Source: Zygnema cylindricum (Eukaryota > Streptophyta > Zygnematophyceae > Zygnematales > Zygnemataceae). From it: 64,000 nt of DNA. A program made the translations under genes and the position numbers. The first letter of the stretch is position 1. The number at the start of each line of letters is the position of its first letter. Under the pieces are notes generated by a model. That model was given only the letters and a program-made list of their open reading frames with translations, searched no databases and had not been told where the DNA came from. Location of the stretch: positions 62,001 to 126,000 of the forward strand of contig JBBHKE010001954.1 of assembly GCA_037447655.1 (NCBI GenBank), in the 5' to 3' direction. Positions 47,401-58,942 of this stretch are shown piece after piece.

Positions 47401-50400
47401 TTTGGCATACTCCTTTTCCGCCCGGAGATTTGCATATTTGAAAAGAAAGTGTAAATGTTAATGCATATTTGAAAAGAAAGTGTAAATGTTAATGCATATT
47501 TGAAAAGAAAGTGTAAATATTAATGCATATTTGAAAAGAAAGCGTAAATGTTAATGCATATTTGAAAAGAAAGCGTAAATGTTAATGCATATTTAAAAAG
47601 AAAGTGTAAATGTTAATGCATATTTGAAAAGAAAGTGTAAATGTTAATGCATATCTGAGAAGAAAGTGTAAATGTTAATGCATATTTTAAAGCAGTTCAA
47701 TTGATGCAACCTTATGCGTATTTATCTACGAATATTGAATATTTACAACGTAGAAGAAATGTGAAGAGTTTGGTCTCGAAGGGGCATCTCCTGTCCTACT
47801 GTTTCCTGAATCAGCTGGGAGTTTTGTTTGATGTACCTTATGTAATTTGCTGGTTGTCCTGGTTAACATTTGGTCCCTGCTCAAACATAAGCTATGGTGT
47901 AGAGTTTTGCAAGAGTTTTGAGAGATTTTTAGCTCTAATGTGTTTTTGGGAATTATTGTGGGAATGGGTTCAGTGCTTTACTATTATAACCCTCCTGGCA
48001 GGATCTGCTGAAAATGGAGATCCTTTCTTTAAGCGACTCATATGCGATGTGGCGACACTTTTGATGAGAGATGATGTTCCCATTCTCATTAAGGCGCTCG
48101 GGCTCAGGTGATTGGTTAGTGGCTGTTGCCTCAGCCAGTCAGGCAGCTAAATTTCCCTCCATATTTTGTATGGACCACAATATTTTTGAACTAAATCCAT
48201 CATGAACAACGGACTAGATCTACAAAACGATTTAGTGATATCACAGAATTTAGTTTTTGTAGACAAGTTTATGTGGACATTACTTTATCTGAAAACGCTA
48301 AACGCGAAATTGGTTTGTTGCAATAGTGGAAATCAATTTGATAATGAGATTTTGGTAAAGATGAGAGACTCCCAGCCAAATAATGGATTGCACTAGACAA
48401 CCCATATTTTCCACCCGAGAAAACCGAGAAAACAAGCAAATAAAAGGCAAAGAAAAAGAGGAAAAAAAAATCCGCGGAAAAGAAGCATTGCTGTCTCTTG
48501 ACATTACATAATTTGTAGTTGTTATAAGCAAGTGTCCCAATCAGGCAGACTCATACAGCAGGAGCTGACCAAGTTTTTGAAACACCTTTGGGCATTGAGG
48601 ACAAAACATGTATAAGTGTCATTTACGGAGCTAATTGTTTGAAGGAATACTCTGGATGCCTGATAGATCACCAGTGGTACTTATTCATGTGGTTGTGGAG
48701 AGGGTGAAATTGCATGACAGGAGGGGAAATGTCTGTTGTGATTTTAGCAAAGAGTGTGAATGTTTATTTCATAATTAGTCACAGATGTCATACTGTTGTG
48801 CTGACGTCGTCATGAAGTCAGCACATCGATGGTGTCTGAACATCAATGGTTGTTTTTGGCAAACTGTTTCTGTCCATGGGTGTCTGTGAGTGTGGGTGTG
48901 AGTGTGTGAGACCTTTATTATCCCATATAAATACAATGCTACTACTTAACCTTTCTTCATTTTTTTCTGTATCTATGTTTTTGTCCAACGCAGGCTATTC
49001 CTCGTTATCCTTACTGGTACTGACAATGTGAACACAAACTCTATCGCGAGTTATCTCTTTGTCCACAATATATGTGATGCACTTGTGGGTGTTCTTACGA
49101 TTAAGATTCCGGACGAACGTCGAAGACTCGAACTAGATGCGGCGCTCGTTATGCTACTTCTCTTTCTATGGCGGGAATCTTCAAATATGTATGCCGATAG
49201 GTTAGGATCTTCCAATGCCCCTCTCCTTCCTCTCCTTCATACGGCTGGTAGTCTCCTTTCTCGACCCACAGAGAAGAGAGTGGTTGCTCCTTCAACTCCA
49301 CAACAAAAAAGCTCAAGCTCATCAGTCAGTAGTAATGGAAGCATGGGGGGAGCTCAATTCCTTGGTTATGCACATGCATTTTTTGGGATAGGAGCGAGAG
49401 GAGTTTTGGCGAATGGTAGTGCGACAGCTGGAGGGGACTTGACACACTCTGAGCCCAAAATTGATTTAGGATGGTCCAACGTGACAGCTGGTATCATGTT
49501 GATATATTTTCTCGCATACTTGAACCCAGCTATGAAGTCGACAATGGTGAGTTCATACAAACTGGGATCACCTTTTGTTGTGGATTTCTCGTTTCTTTTT
49601 TTTTTTTTTGGGTGTTATTATTGCCTCCTCGTAAAGGAGCATGTTTATTCTTTCCATATATGCCAGAGGTAAGATTGGAAAATCAAATGCCATTTCTCTG
49701 ATTTGTGAAATAACTCTTCTGAGACTGCAATAAATTAAGGGACTGTCGTCTCTTTGTTCATCGGATAGGTTTTTGAGTACTACATCCAAGACTGGAGACC
49801 GAAAACTGGTTCCATAATGCTTTCACAGATAGGTTTGTGAAGAAGACCATATACAGGTTCTGTAGTTTTACAGTACTTTCAGCTTTCTGAGATTGATTTG
49901 AATTTGGGCTGTCTTCCTTTTTTGTTTTTTGGATAGATTTGGGGAACTGCAGGATTTACTCCAGGACCAGGACAAGCCTTAGCTTTGCTATGGGGAGATG
50001 TATTTCGAGCCTTTTTAGGACTTTTGGAAAATCTGTTTGGAAGGAACAGTATGTCGACCCCAGGTGGTATTCTCCAGGCAAAACTTTGTCTGGTTATATT
50101 AAGATGTTTTTTAGAAGACCCTATATCAAGCGATTTTCTCCTCCGATGTGATCCGACAACTTTCACTCTCGTTCAATCATCTGAGACCAATCCGACTACA
50201 CCAGGTTTGTTGTGTCTCCATTACATTTTGTTTTTGTACAACCTTCTTTGAAAGAGGAAATTCTTGAGACACAGAAAGTTGATTTAGGAAGTAGAGTGAA
50301 AGGAAGACTTGAGAGTTTGCTGCTTAGTCTTGGAGCTGTCTTATAAATTCTCCCTCACCCTCATTAGAATGGGCACTGTTTGTTATTTCATAAGTTTACA

Positions 50401-52372
50401 AACGATTTCTTTGTGTATTTGGGTAGGATTATGATGGGTTGATGTGTGTATGGAGTTGGGATTTTTGCTGTCAATTTCAAATTGGATTTACTCCTACATT
50501 AGATTGTTGTCCAAACATTCCATAATTTTTTGTGGTCCACACTCTGAAATTGACAAGGTTTCAGTTGGTTGCTAGGACAAATCTTTTTATGTGTTTACAT
50601 CGAAAAAGACACAGCAATAATCGCAAAATGGCAGCGACATTTTTTGCGCTTTGCAATTTTTTTGTCAGGTAGTGACCTCGAAAAAGACAGCAGTAATAGC
50701 ATTGACAGAAGAGTTTTTTTTGCATGTGACATCCAGAAAGACAGTAATAATAGCACTGACGGTGCAGTTTTTTGTGCTTTGAAATTTGTTTGTCAGGTAG
50801 TGACTCCAATCGGTCCACCCACCGGGGAGTGACATGTGTCATCCTTGATATGGTCATTTCCTTACTGGCAGATGATGAACCAAGAAACTCAGGAAAGGCT
50901 GATCCAGATTTGTACCTTAGAGCTGTGACACTTGTCGCAATCGTGGTGAATTACGTGAGAGGAAAGGGGAAACTGTTGACTTCGGTAGCTGTCAATTGGA
51001 AGGTCCTTTGGAGTTCACTCGCACAAGTATGTACTTGGTGTAGCGACGACATTACATTTCAGGCAAGTATTTTTTGCATTTATAGTTTTTCTTATTTTGT
51101 TTATGCCTGAGTTTCTCTTGCCATTTAGCAAACTTAGGACAGCCAGAGTGAACATTTCAAATATAAACGGAAAAAATGGTGCCTACTTTTATTGTTTCTT
51201 GCCGTTGATCAAAATTGAGTCAGCCTGAGTGAACACTTTAAATATAAACTTCAAAAACTGAGCCAAAATTCGCCTCTTCAAATAAAATCAGGCTAAAATA
51301 TCCAAAATTATTGTTTGTTCTAGAACTCTTTTCTCTTTGTTTCATTGTTTCTTGTAACTGCGATGATGTTTTCGTCTAGTTTCAACAGATTGCTAGAATT
51401 ATGTTGCCGTCTGTGCTTGTTTCTTTACTTTTCTTCCCTGTTTCAACAATTCTTGTTTTATTTCTTTTTTTTTCTTTTTTGGCGATTTCGTCGAGCAGAG
51501 ACCAGGAGTACCAGAAGTTGCAGAAGCCGTTTTAGGGTTACTGGAGGCTTGTCTCGGGGCAGGCCAAGAATTTTTTGGTTGCCCGGAGGAAGTGGAGAAA
51601 TTTCATGCGATGATTTTTTCGAGCATGCCAAAGTTTGAGGCTTTGGAGCGTACCGCAGAACGGATTCCGTTTGGGGGACCAGCCTTGCAATCCATCAACG
51701 GAGGAATTAAATTGGTGAGTAATGGGAAGTTATTTGACCTACAAAAAATGGTGAGGGAGAGCAAGTGGAGAGTGGAAGGGAAAAGGAGAGGAAGAGGAAG
51801 AGGGAGAGGCTATGTTTATTACTGTTTAAGGAAACGTGTATCGGGTTTTGTAACGCTAAAGTTCGTTTATTTACATCTTACTGGAGTAAAAACTCGTGGA
51901 GTTGGTGTTTAAAATCTGTGGAAGGTTTGCTGAATTAGGTTCGTCTTATACAGATGGTTCATCCGTACCCAGACTTTGTTGTCATTATTATTTTCCTATT
52001 CTGTAAACAAAAAATGTTCAGAAAGAGTCTCAAGAACCCGTTTTATTATCTCCTGTTTATTTTCTCCCGTTTCTTTTCTCCCGTTTGTTTTACTTTCAGG
52101 TGAACATTAAGGAAGTGAAGATTCAATATGAGGTTCAAGTTGCGGCTATGGGAATTAGAGGGAATGTGACAGAAGCCCAGGCTCTCCTTGCAGTACAGAA
52201 AAAGGGATTACAGAATATAAAGCTGAAACCTCGACACACGGGTCCTGCCCATGCTTATATTGAAAGGACATCAGAACATAGAATATTAGTTGGACTCTCG
52301 AGACTGCTTGTCACGGAGCACCGTAGATATTTTTGGGCAACTATGCCAAAATTTGATCTGGATTCTATGTAG
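44446..52372 (+). CDS. ARMH3 (C10orf76/DUF1741)-like armadillo-helical protein
   Basis: Exons: 44446-44664, 46605-46708, 47299-47395, one unresolved exon, 48002-48107, 48994-49546, 49937-50204, 50797-51062, 51499-51714 and 52100-52372, giving roughly 700 aa, close to the animal family length. The N-terminus (ALKEKFVSLYEDIFALRSP ... RFWDELLLLKVNEAYL) matches the ARMH3 signature LKEKVVLMYDEIF...FWEELFLMKVNLEYL. Further family-like stretches are FLVILTGTDNVNTNSIASYL, a C-terminal W..LW..L segment (VNWKVLWSSLAQVCTWCSD) and FHAMIFSSMPKF. Helical repeats dominate and no membrane anchor is visible. Animal ARMH3 is a Golgi-associated partner of PI4KB and GBF1; that role here is inferred. The first donor (AAAG|GTCCCA) is weak, intron 51063-51498 is GC-AG, and the phase jump between 47395 and 48002 requires a missing exon of 3n+1 bases. 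Confidence 0.82.
45066..45200. mobile_element. Palindromic MITE (AAGTTTTACCCTCG family) in first ARMH3-like intron
   Basis: The left arm TTAAGGGTGAATCGTACAG pairs with the right arm CTGTACGATTCACCCTCAA. The right arm continues AACGAGAGTAAAACTTGG as in the copies at 4780 and 55500. Confidence 0.8.
47432..47690. repeat. 31-bp minisatellite, 8.3 copies
   Basis: Perfectly phased units start at 47432 and every 31 bp to 47649, with a partial ninth at 47680. Each is GCATATTTGAAAAGAAAGTG followed by TAAATGTTAAT, with rare substitutions. It lies in an intron of the ARMH3-like gene, in the interval where one exon could not be found. Confidence 0.95.
51745..51812. repeat. Purine-rich tract after an ARMH3-like donor
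   Basis: GAGGGAGAGCAAGTGGAGAG, then GGAAGAGG-type repeats, starting 30 bp after the donor at 51714. Its position is similar to that of the purine tract in the first ELAPOR-like intron. Confidence 0.75.
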
Positions 52373-52505
52373 TGGAAAGTAGGAAAGAAGAGTAGATAAG
52401 AGTAGGAAATAGTAGGGAAGAGTAGGGAAAAGTAGGGAAGAGTAAGGAAGAGTGGGAAAGAGGAAAAGAGAGAGGAAAGAGTGAAGTAGGAAAGAGTATT
52501 GTCGA
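52373..52505. repeat. (AGTAGGGAAG)n-like simple repeat in the ARMH3-like 3' UTR
   Basis: About 130 bp of variants of AGTAGGAAAG and AGTAGGGAAG directly after the stop codon at 52372. It is low complexity and probably transcribed as part of the 3' UTR. Confidence 0.85.
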
Positions 52506-53149
52506 CTAACCACGTTTGTCTTGGGAAGTGTTCACCAACCAATATTTTCCGTACACCAACTATTTTTTGTATCTTACTTCACTTCAATTCTTTTTGTAGT
52601 TACATGTTCGTTAAAGTTGAATTTGTGCATTCTCCATTGCGTTTTGAGAATATCATATGGTTATTGATATCACGAGTTTTCTCCCATCACCACAGAATTC
52701 ATATGTTTGGTATCTGGTCTTAGTATTCAAATGATCCAAGTAGTAGTGTTTTTCTTCTCCAGATGTGGAGGGTAAAGGCATTTGCGCTTGTTTATTTTTT
52801 TTCCTTCTTTGTTATTTTTCTTTTCCTTGGTTCTTGAGGTACAATGCTGCAATTTATGCAAGATGTTCTCATTTGGAGTTTCTCTAAAATGTTTGGATTT
52901 GACTGACATATTTTAGTGCTGGTTCCACGTTTGTACGGAGTCATGTTGTAACTTTTCTCCTTCCCATCGAACTACGCTTTATTAGGAAAGGTGTGATGTT
53001 GCGATTCTCATACCTTTGTCTAAAAGCATAGAGGAAAAAGTGAAGGGGTTTTAAGCGTGTCGTTATTAGACGTTTATTGATAGTTTTGTTTGTTTGACCT
53101 CAGAGCTGATTGTAAAGGACTTTTAAGTTATAAAACTGTGCGTTCTGTT
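52506..53149. other. No gene seen
   Basis: AT-rich probable 3' flank of the ARMH3-like gene. Near 52978-52992 CTTTATTAGGAAAGG resembles sequence bordering the retrotransposon 3' end at 54590. Confidence 0.4.
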
Positions 53150-54255
53150 AAGAAAGGGCAACGGTAAACCATCTTAGTACGTGGGATCAAAGGAAACAAA
53201 CAGCGAGAAAGAAGGTGAAAACTAAGATTGTGGGGAAGCAAACAATAAGGGAATGCCAGTCTAACAAATTACATGGACAAGGGACTACCAAATAACGACA
53301 AAAGTTTCCCAAACAGCCACCATCTAAACTAAAACACACTAAAAGCATCCCCGTAAATGCTGGAGCACGTTAAGGGAGATCACGTCAATGATCCATAACC
53401 GCAATAGCACAACGGAGGAGAATGGAGACTTGCATATAAATCCACAGATAAACACTTGAGTTAAAAAAGTGTGCGGATAGACGGGGGAGAGCTCCCAGAG
53501 TCTCTTGGTCAGAGGAACTCATCCAAAGGAACGACCCAACAATCGAAACCTCGATTAAAATCATCCATAGCATTATGACCGCATAACCACACTTCTTCCT
53601 CTGAGCAGTCACACGGACATACTGAGCCCCCTGAGCCAATACTATAGCAAAGGATGGGTTCACGAAAACTATTCTCCAAAAAGACAATGAGCACTATCAA
53701 GCAAAACAAAGTCAATACTCCGTGAAGGAACAATGTATGAAACCGCGGCGAACTAAGTGAGAAGGACGAACTAAAAAGCCTCGTCAAAAAGAAATAGTCA
53801 CAATAGTGTCGCGAAGGGTGTTGTGCACTTATTGATTCTTCCGCGTGGGAGCAACGAAGCAAATGGACACTATCGGGCCAAAAAACAGTCGCATGAGAAA
53901 ACGGGAGTGTCGAATAAAGGTGATTGAGGGAAGCCCAGCCAAAACCTGAGGGCATTAGTGAATGAAATTGCGTGAAACAAAGAGTGGAAAGAATGGGTGT
54001 CGTCAGTAGTCAAAGTCAAGCTCCAGAACCCGAACCCGAACCAGAACCCCCTGAGGAGAGAAATCGGGCGCGTGAAAGGGAAAAAAGCGCCTTGAGAAGC
54101 TCAAATGGAGTGATGGCGACAACCTTGTCAGAAATTTGTTCTTGGACACGTGTGACTAGCACTGTAATAAGGGTGGAGAAAACCGGTATATCCTCCAAAA
54201 GCAAGGGGAGGAAAAGGACAGGCGCTTCCAAACAAAATGTTTTTTTCAATCATAA
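53150..54255 (-). mobile_element. 5'-truncated, degraded non-LTR retrotransposon fragment
   Basis: On the minus strand it encodes decayed counterparts of the 32969-36512 element in the same order: IPVFSTLITVLVTRVQEQIS, ELLKALFSLSRARFLSSGG, SVHLLRCSH, AMDDFNRGFDCWVVPLDEFL and VSILLRCAIAVMDH. The 3' end lies near 53160 with the same GATGGTTTACC motif. Several stops and frame changes make it inactive. Confidence 0.8.
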
Positions 54256-54589
54256 CAAGTTAAAAAAAAAGGAAGCTCTTGGGTGGTTGGGCAAGTCTTT
54301 AAAAGCCCACATTAAAATATGTGAAACATCAACCGTGATAGACTGAATAAATGGAAATCTGACATGTTTTAACAATTTTTCACTAAGTTTTCAAGACATC
54401 AGTATTTATGGAGAAAGCACTTTATATACATTGTTAATGAACAAAACCCGAATTAAAAGTACTATCACACAACAACCAAGAAGAAGATTTATGTGTATGT
54501 AAAATAACTGTTGTGAGGTAAATTTGTTAGACATTTTAGCATCCGAGTCTCATCCCATTGTGAACAAAATTTTAGTTTAGATTTTGCTT

Positions 54590-54780
54590 TATTAGGAAAG
54601 CGAGAGGATAAACCATGAGAGTACAAGGGAACAAAGGAAACGAAAAGCCAAAACAAAACTGGAAAAAATGAACAAGGAAGGAAGCGAACTGAAATGAAAA
54701 ATAACGAGAAAAGAAACTAACACACAGAAAGGAGCAAAACAATAGAGGACAAGGAAAAGAACAACAAACCTCTGCTGCGT
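54590..54780 (-). mobile_element. 3'-end fragment of the same retrotransposon family
   Basis: Minus-strand reading gives TTGTACTCTCATGGTTTATCC after a T/C-rich stretch, like the 3' UTR of the larger copies. No coding part remains. Confidence 0.5.
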
Positions 54781-54984
54781 CGTTTTATCTTATAGCTTGT
54801 TGCATTGTTTCCCATAGCGTCGACAAGAAGCTTTGCCATATTTGACTTCACTTTAGGCAAGTTGAAGTCAATCCAAGGACTTTGAAAAGATTGTTCAATA
54901 GAGACTTTGTCGTTGAAAATAGATGGTGGGAGTAGATTGCGACGTTAACACGTGTGACTATGTTGTAACTATTTTTTCTTTTTT

Positions 54985-55030
54985 GTTAAGAAAGCACTAT
55001 AGTAAACCATCTGAGTACATGTAAAGATTT
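54985..55030 (-). mobile_element. Very short retrotransposon 3'-end fragment
   Basis: Minus strand GTACTCAGATGGTTTACTAT matches the 3' motif of the full element. A further GATGGTAAACC-like trace sits near 55048. Confidence 0.45.
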
Positions 55031-55499
55031 AATTATTTAAAAGCAAGATGGTAAACCGTTCACCAAGAAATCAAGGTTCAAGGGTTCGTTTCAGAATAAC
55101 ATACATTGGGTCGATTGCCATTTTGCTGAAAATGTCTTTTTTGTTTTTAATTTTAACACCACCGCACTAAAAATCAGCATCTTCTACAGTTAGTTGTGAT
55201 ATAATATGATATGATATGAGCGAACTATCTAAAAACCTGAAAATGTGTAAAAAGTATGGGTTATTATAATTGGAAAACATTAAACACGCAAAATTCAGAG
55301 AGATTTTAAAATTGGTTGATGTATAAAACAATCAATTTACTATCACCGACGACATTATTTTTGGTGTCTTTAACTTCTTCGCAAAAACCGAAGGCGTGAA
55401 ACGATGCGATGCTTCAATAAAAGTCTATAATACCATATATAGTACAGTATATGATATACATATCTTATACAATATATGCCCATAGTGCAAGACATGGTA
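55031..55499. other. No gene seen
   Basis: AT-rich sequence with short ATATGATATGA/ATACCATATA repeats (55200-55220, 55430-55470). No coding or RNA feature recognised. Confidence 0.4.
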
Positions 55500-55660
55500 A
55501 TTGTACTATGGAGTTTTACCCTTATTTTAAGAGTGAATTGTACGATTTGTACGGTTTTTGAGGAACTTTTTTTCTTACGGCTCACCCTAAACTGTAGGAT
55601 TCTCCCTCAACATGAGGACAAATTCTTCAATGTTGTTACGCTACCGTGCACACCTATCCT
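55500..55660. mobile_element. Palindromic MITE (AAGTTTTACCCTCG family), third full copy
   Basis: The left arm GAGTTTTACCCTTATTTTAA and GAGTGAATTGTACG faces a decayed right arm with CTCACCCTAAACTGTAGGAT and CCCTCAACATGAGGAC. It is homologous to 4780-4936 and 45066-45200. Confidence 0.6.
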
Positions 55661-56044
55661 ATGTAATGTCAGCCGTAAATTCCGCTTTCGAAAAGAATGG
55701 AACTTTTTATGCTCTGCTTCATGCACCTCTTGTGCTCATCAACGATTTGATGATTCGAAATTAAGATAGAAGAAAGATTTCATTTCAAAAATCGTTAAGC
55801 CATCTAGGTACTAAGAACGATTGAATGCTTAAAAATAATAAAAAAAAATCGCAATTTTCCAATGCATCTTTTCACAAGAAACAAATTCGGTAACATGCAA
55901 ACCGGTAAAAAAAAAGAAAGAATCTGAGCCATGTTCGTGACCGGCGATGAAACTTAAACGAAATATCCTGACTTAGTCCATGCTTTGTTGAAAAACAAGA
56001 ACATGCTACATATACTAAATACAGACTAAAACACACTAAAAACA

Positions 56045-56265
56045 CTACACGTGTATCGTTATTAGTGTTAATAATTTTTTTGCCACTCAAAACATCTTTT
56101 CTCCGTACACACTAGTCCGATTTTCACATGGAGACCGCCAATGGGAAGGTGAGAATCTTGACTTTCAATCGCAACCGTCAGATCCATAATCTGACAAGCG
56201 TGTACGTAGAAAAAATGTTTTAAGCGGCAAAAAAAACGTCAACACTAATAGCGATACACGGTGTA
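56045..56265. mobile_element. Nested-palindrome MITE, copy 2
   Basis: The outer inverted repeat is TACACGTGTATCGTTATTAG at left and CTAATAGCGATACACGGTGTA at right. The inner pair is CGTACACACTAGTCCGATTT and TAATCTGACAAGCGTGTACG. It is about 80% similar to 1512-1730 by eye, and lies 345 bp upstream of the single-WWE gene. Confidence 0.8.
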
Positions 56266-56609
56266 CTCTACACCACTTAATACACTACGTACACCGTACA
56301 ATTTCACACTAAAGACACCTCGGCGATCTTTGTTATACTAGCAGAAAATCCTGCTAGTCAGCCACGTGGCATACGATAAAGTCCATCATGCTCACGATGA
56401 TTACTGAGACCTCGAAAGTACAAATCGCCTCCGCGATATAAAACTGAAATAGAACAATAACAAAACTCTATCCTGAGGAAAAACAACTTATGTCTCAAAG
56501 TTACTAACGAGAGAGAAACCTTTGCAAGATTTTACCTCCCCCTTCTTCATCTCTCCCTTCTCTTTTTATCCTGTCTCTTTTCCTTTTTCGCTTTTTCTAG
56601 TAATTGATC

Positions 56610-56969
56610 ATGTGTCACACTAAATCTCCTTGCAAGGATCCGGTAACTCCAGGAATCTACTGGAGGGGAAATCATAAGTGGCATTTGTACGATATGATAG
56701 CGACAAAAAATATACTACAAGCGAAGGCAAATGGTGAAAAGACTGTATCTATTGGAAATTTGACAAGCAACGAGTATCCAAATGGAGCCGAATATTACGT
56801 AGATTTGAACCAAATGATTCAATTTAACAAGGTTTCTGGTGAACCTCGTGAAGTTTTCGTTGTTCTTAACGAGGAAACTACCTTGGGGATATACGCACGC
56901 AACAAAGATATGGAGAAAAAGAACGGAATAATACATTCGTCTTATACGCAAAATTTTAGTTTCTCTTGA
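56610..56969 (+). CDS. Single-WWE-domain protein
   Basis: A 119-codon open frame starts at ATG 56610 (MCHTKSPCKDPVTPG). Residues about 12-85 form a WWE domain: IYWRGNHKWHLYDM for the first Trp strand and EYPNGAEYYVDLNQMIQ, EPREVFVV for the later strands. WWE domains commonly bind iso-ADP-ribose/poly-ADP-ribose. It is a paralogue of exon 1 of the 4942-7410 gene; both begin M-C, carry a DP-x-x-x-G motif just before the Trp, and share the spacing of the whole domain. No catalytic domain follows in frame. A pyrimidine tract and CTAG lie immediately upstream (56520-56600), which could be an acceptor, so a 5' exon is possible. It may be a small adaptor, or a truncated relative of the PARP-like gene. 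Confidence 0.7.
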   Translation: MCHTKSPCKDPVTPGIYWRGNHKWHLYDMIATKNILQAKANGEKTVSIGNLTSNEYPNGAEYYVDLNQMIQFNKVSGEPREVFVVLNEETTLGIYARNKDMEKKNGIIHSSYTQNFSFS

Positions 56970-58942
56970 GATGTTGGAAGGAGGAGTGTTGTGACCTCAA
57001 AGGTTAGCCACTCGTTATTTTTCGGGCTGTTTTCTATTTTTTATAATTATAGATTATTTTGTTTATTATAAATTATAGATTTACATTTAGTCAATTTATT
57101 CTGTTGTTTCATTGAAATTTTGTCGAATGGGATAGGTGAACTTCCTTAAAATACGATATGCTCAACTTATACACAACTTAACTTATTCACTTTTGTGTGG
57201 TCCACACTAATGAAGAAATAAGCTGATTTTTATTGTTTTTTGCTACATGTGAAATATAACGTGCAATATACTTGGCCTGAGAGATCCTACAAACATTGTT
57301 GTAGAATAGCATCATGAACACAATTTTAAATTGTAAACAGACCCACAATAATTATGGTGGTAAAATCATAGTGAGTCAACGTCAACTTACTTTCTCCTCC
57401 ATTAAATCACAGTCTTTTTACAAGCTTGCTTGTTCCCACACTCCGAATAAGTTGCTTAAAGGAGATTTTCCGCAATCGTAACCTAACTAAACTCGAAGAT
57501 TTTACAGTTTGTTTGGTGGCATAAATTCATGACGATGATGATGAGAGAAATTTTGCTTTTCAATGATATGCTTCTTTTCTCCCCGGCCATTTCATATTTT
57601 AAGGATGCATAATCTATTCGAATCTATTTCCTCCTCTCCTGGACAGGTTCCATAAGATATCCAAACATACTGTAATCTAACCTTTTTGTTCTAAAATTAT
57701 GTGTGCAGGGCACTCAATTTGTTTTCGATTTTGATGGTATGGATAGGCTTTTGTGAAACAATTTGACATCAGCCATTTCAGAGTACTCTGAAATAGAACC
57801 CATAGTAATTAGACGCTAAACTTGAATACTACAGTAAATCAAAAGTATTCCTATAAGTAATGCTATATGCCAGGGACTTAGAACTTAAATACTTAAGCAA
57901 ATCAAACATTTTCCCTGTAAATAATATGATACGCCGGGGGCTTTTTCTAAAGTTTTGTCTTGGAAATGTGAGTTGGAACTTGGTTGCAACTAAAAACCGC
58001 CTTGCACTTCTTCCAAGAGCAGGACAATACTGTAAATTTTACATTGTATAATTGTGATCGTGAATGGTAAATTGTGAATTGTAAATTGTGGTGTCTGATA
58101 GTTGATTTTTATTGTGTTGAGTGAGAGTATGAGCATGACTCAAATAATCTAGTGCTTAGTTTTAGCTTTTTGCAGTCACAGAAGGACAGAAAGTAGATAC
58201 ATCGCAATGCATAGCAGTTAAAGTACAACTTGTATCGTTATTATTTTTAGTGTTTTCTTCAACCAGCAAATTCATTTTGCTTTGTGCACTCGTAGAATTA
58301 TTAACCTGACAAATAGTTACGATGGAAAGCACAAGAAATGGTGCAAATTGTCACATACAGTCTTGAGGTGAGAGACACACTTCCCATTTGTGGACGTAAC
58401 ATCCATTGTTTTTGAAACCACGTTCTTTTGGCTTCTTGGCTGAGCGTGAAAAGTGTTTCTAATTATTGACATTAATATGTCTGAATTGCAATTTCTTTTG
58501 CTTAGTCCTTCAAGAATGTCTGTTTAAAGATCTTCCTTTCAATTCAAATTGCGTTACAAATTCTTCTTTTATTGCGAGATGGGACGACCCTTATATAAAC
58601 CCATTGTTGAGGTCAAATACCTTACAAGTCTACATTTGCTTAAATGAAAGATAGACCCTTGTTAATGGCCCAACGTATGCTTTTTACATCAAAGATAAAA
58701 ACATACTATGCAAGAAATAGTACCAACTATTTGAGAAACGACCTGCAATGATATTCATTTTCGTGTAACCAGCAAACTAACTACACAAGCATTTTCCAGC
58801 ATTTTGAAAAAAATACATATTGACACAATCTATGGCTTTTTCTTGTTCTATAGACATTAATTTAAAGGAAGTTTGTTTTATCATCACATAAGCTTGGAGA
58901 TTCACATCGCAATCCCCATAGAGGTCCCGTTCAAACAACCAG
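56970..58942. other. No gene seen
   Basis: About 2 kb of AT-rich sequence. No continuous frame, splice-linked exon set, RNA gene or strong repeat was recognised. It may contain the 3' flank of both converging genes (the plus-strand WWE gene and the minus-strand coiled-coil gene). Confidence 0.4.

Noticed and set aside
47432-47690. Regularly spaced 31-bp repeats resembling a CRISPR array
   Set aside because: The repeats are contiguous with no spacers and lie in a eukaryotic intron; it is a minisatellite.
49770-49832. Possible ARMH3-like exon (VFEYYIQDWRPKTG)
   Set aside because: Its 64-nt length breaks the phase between the exons 48994-49546 and 49937-50204, which join well directly.
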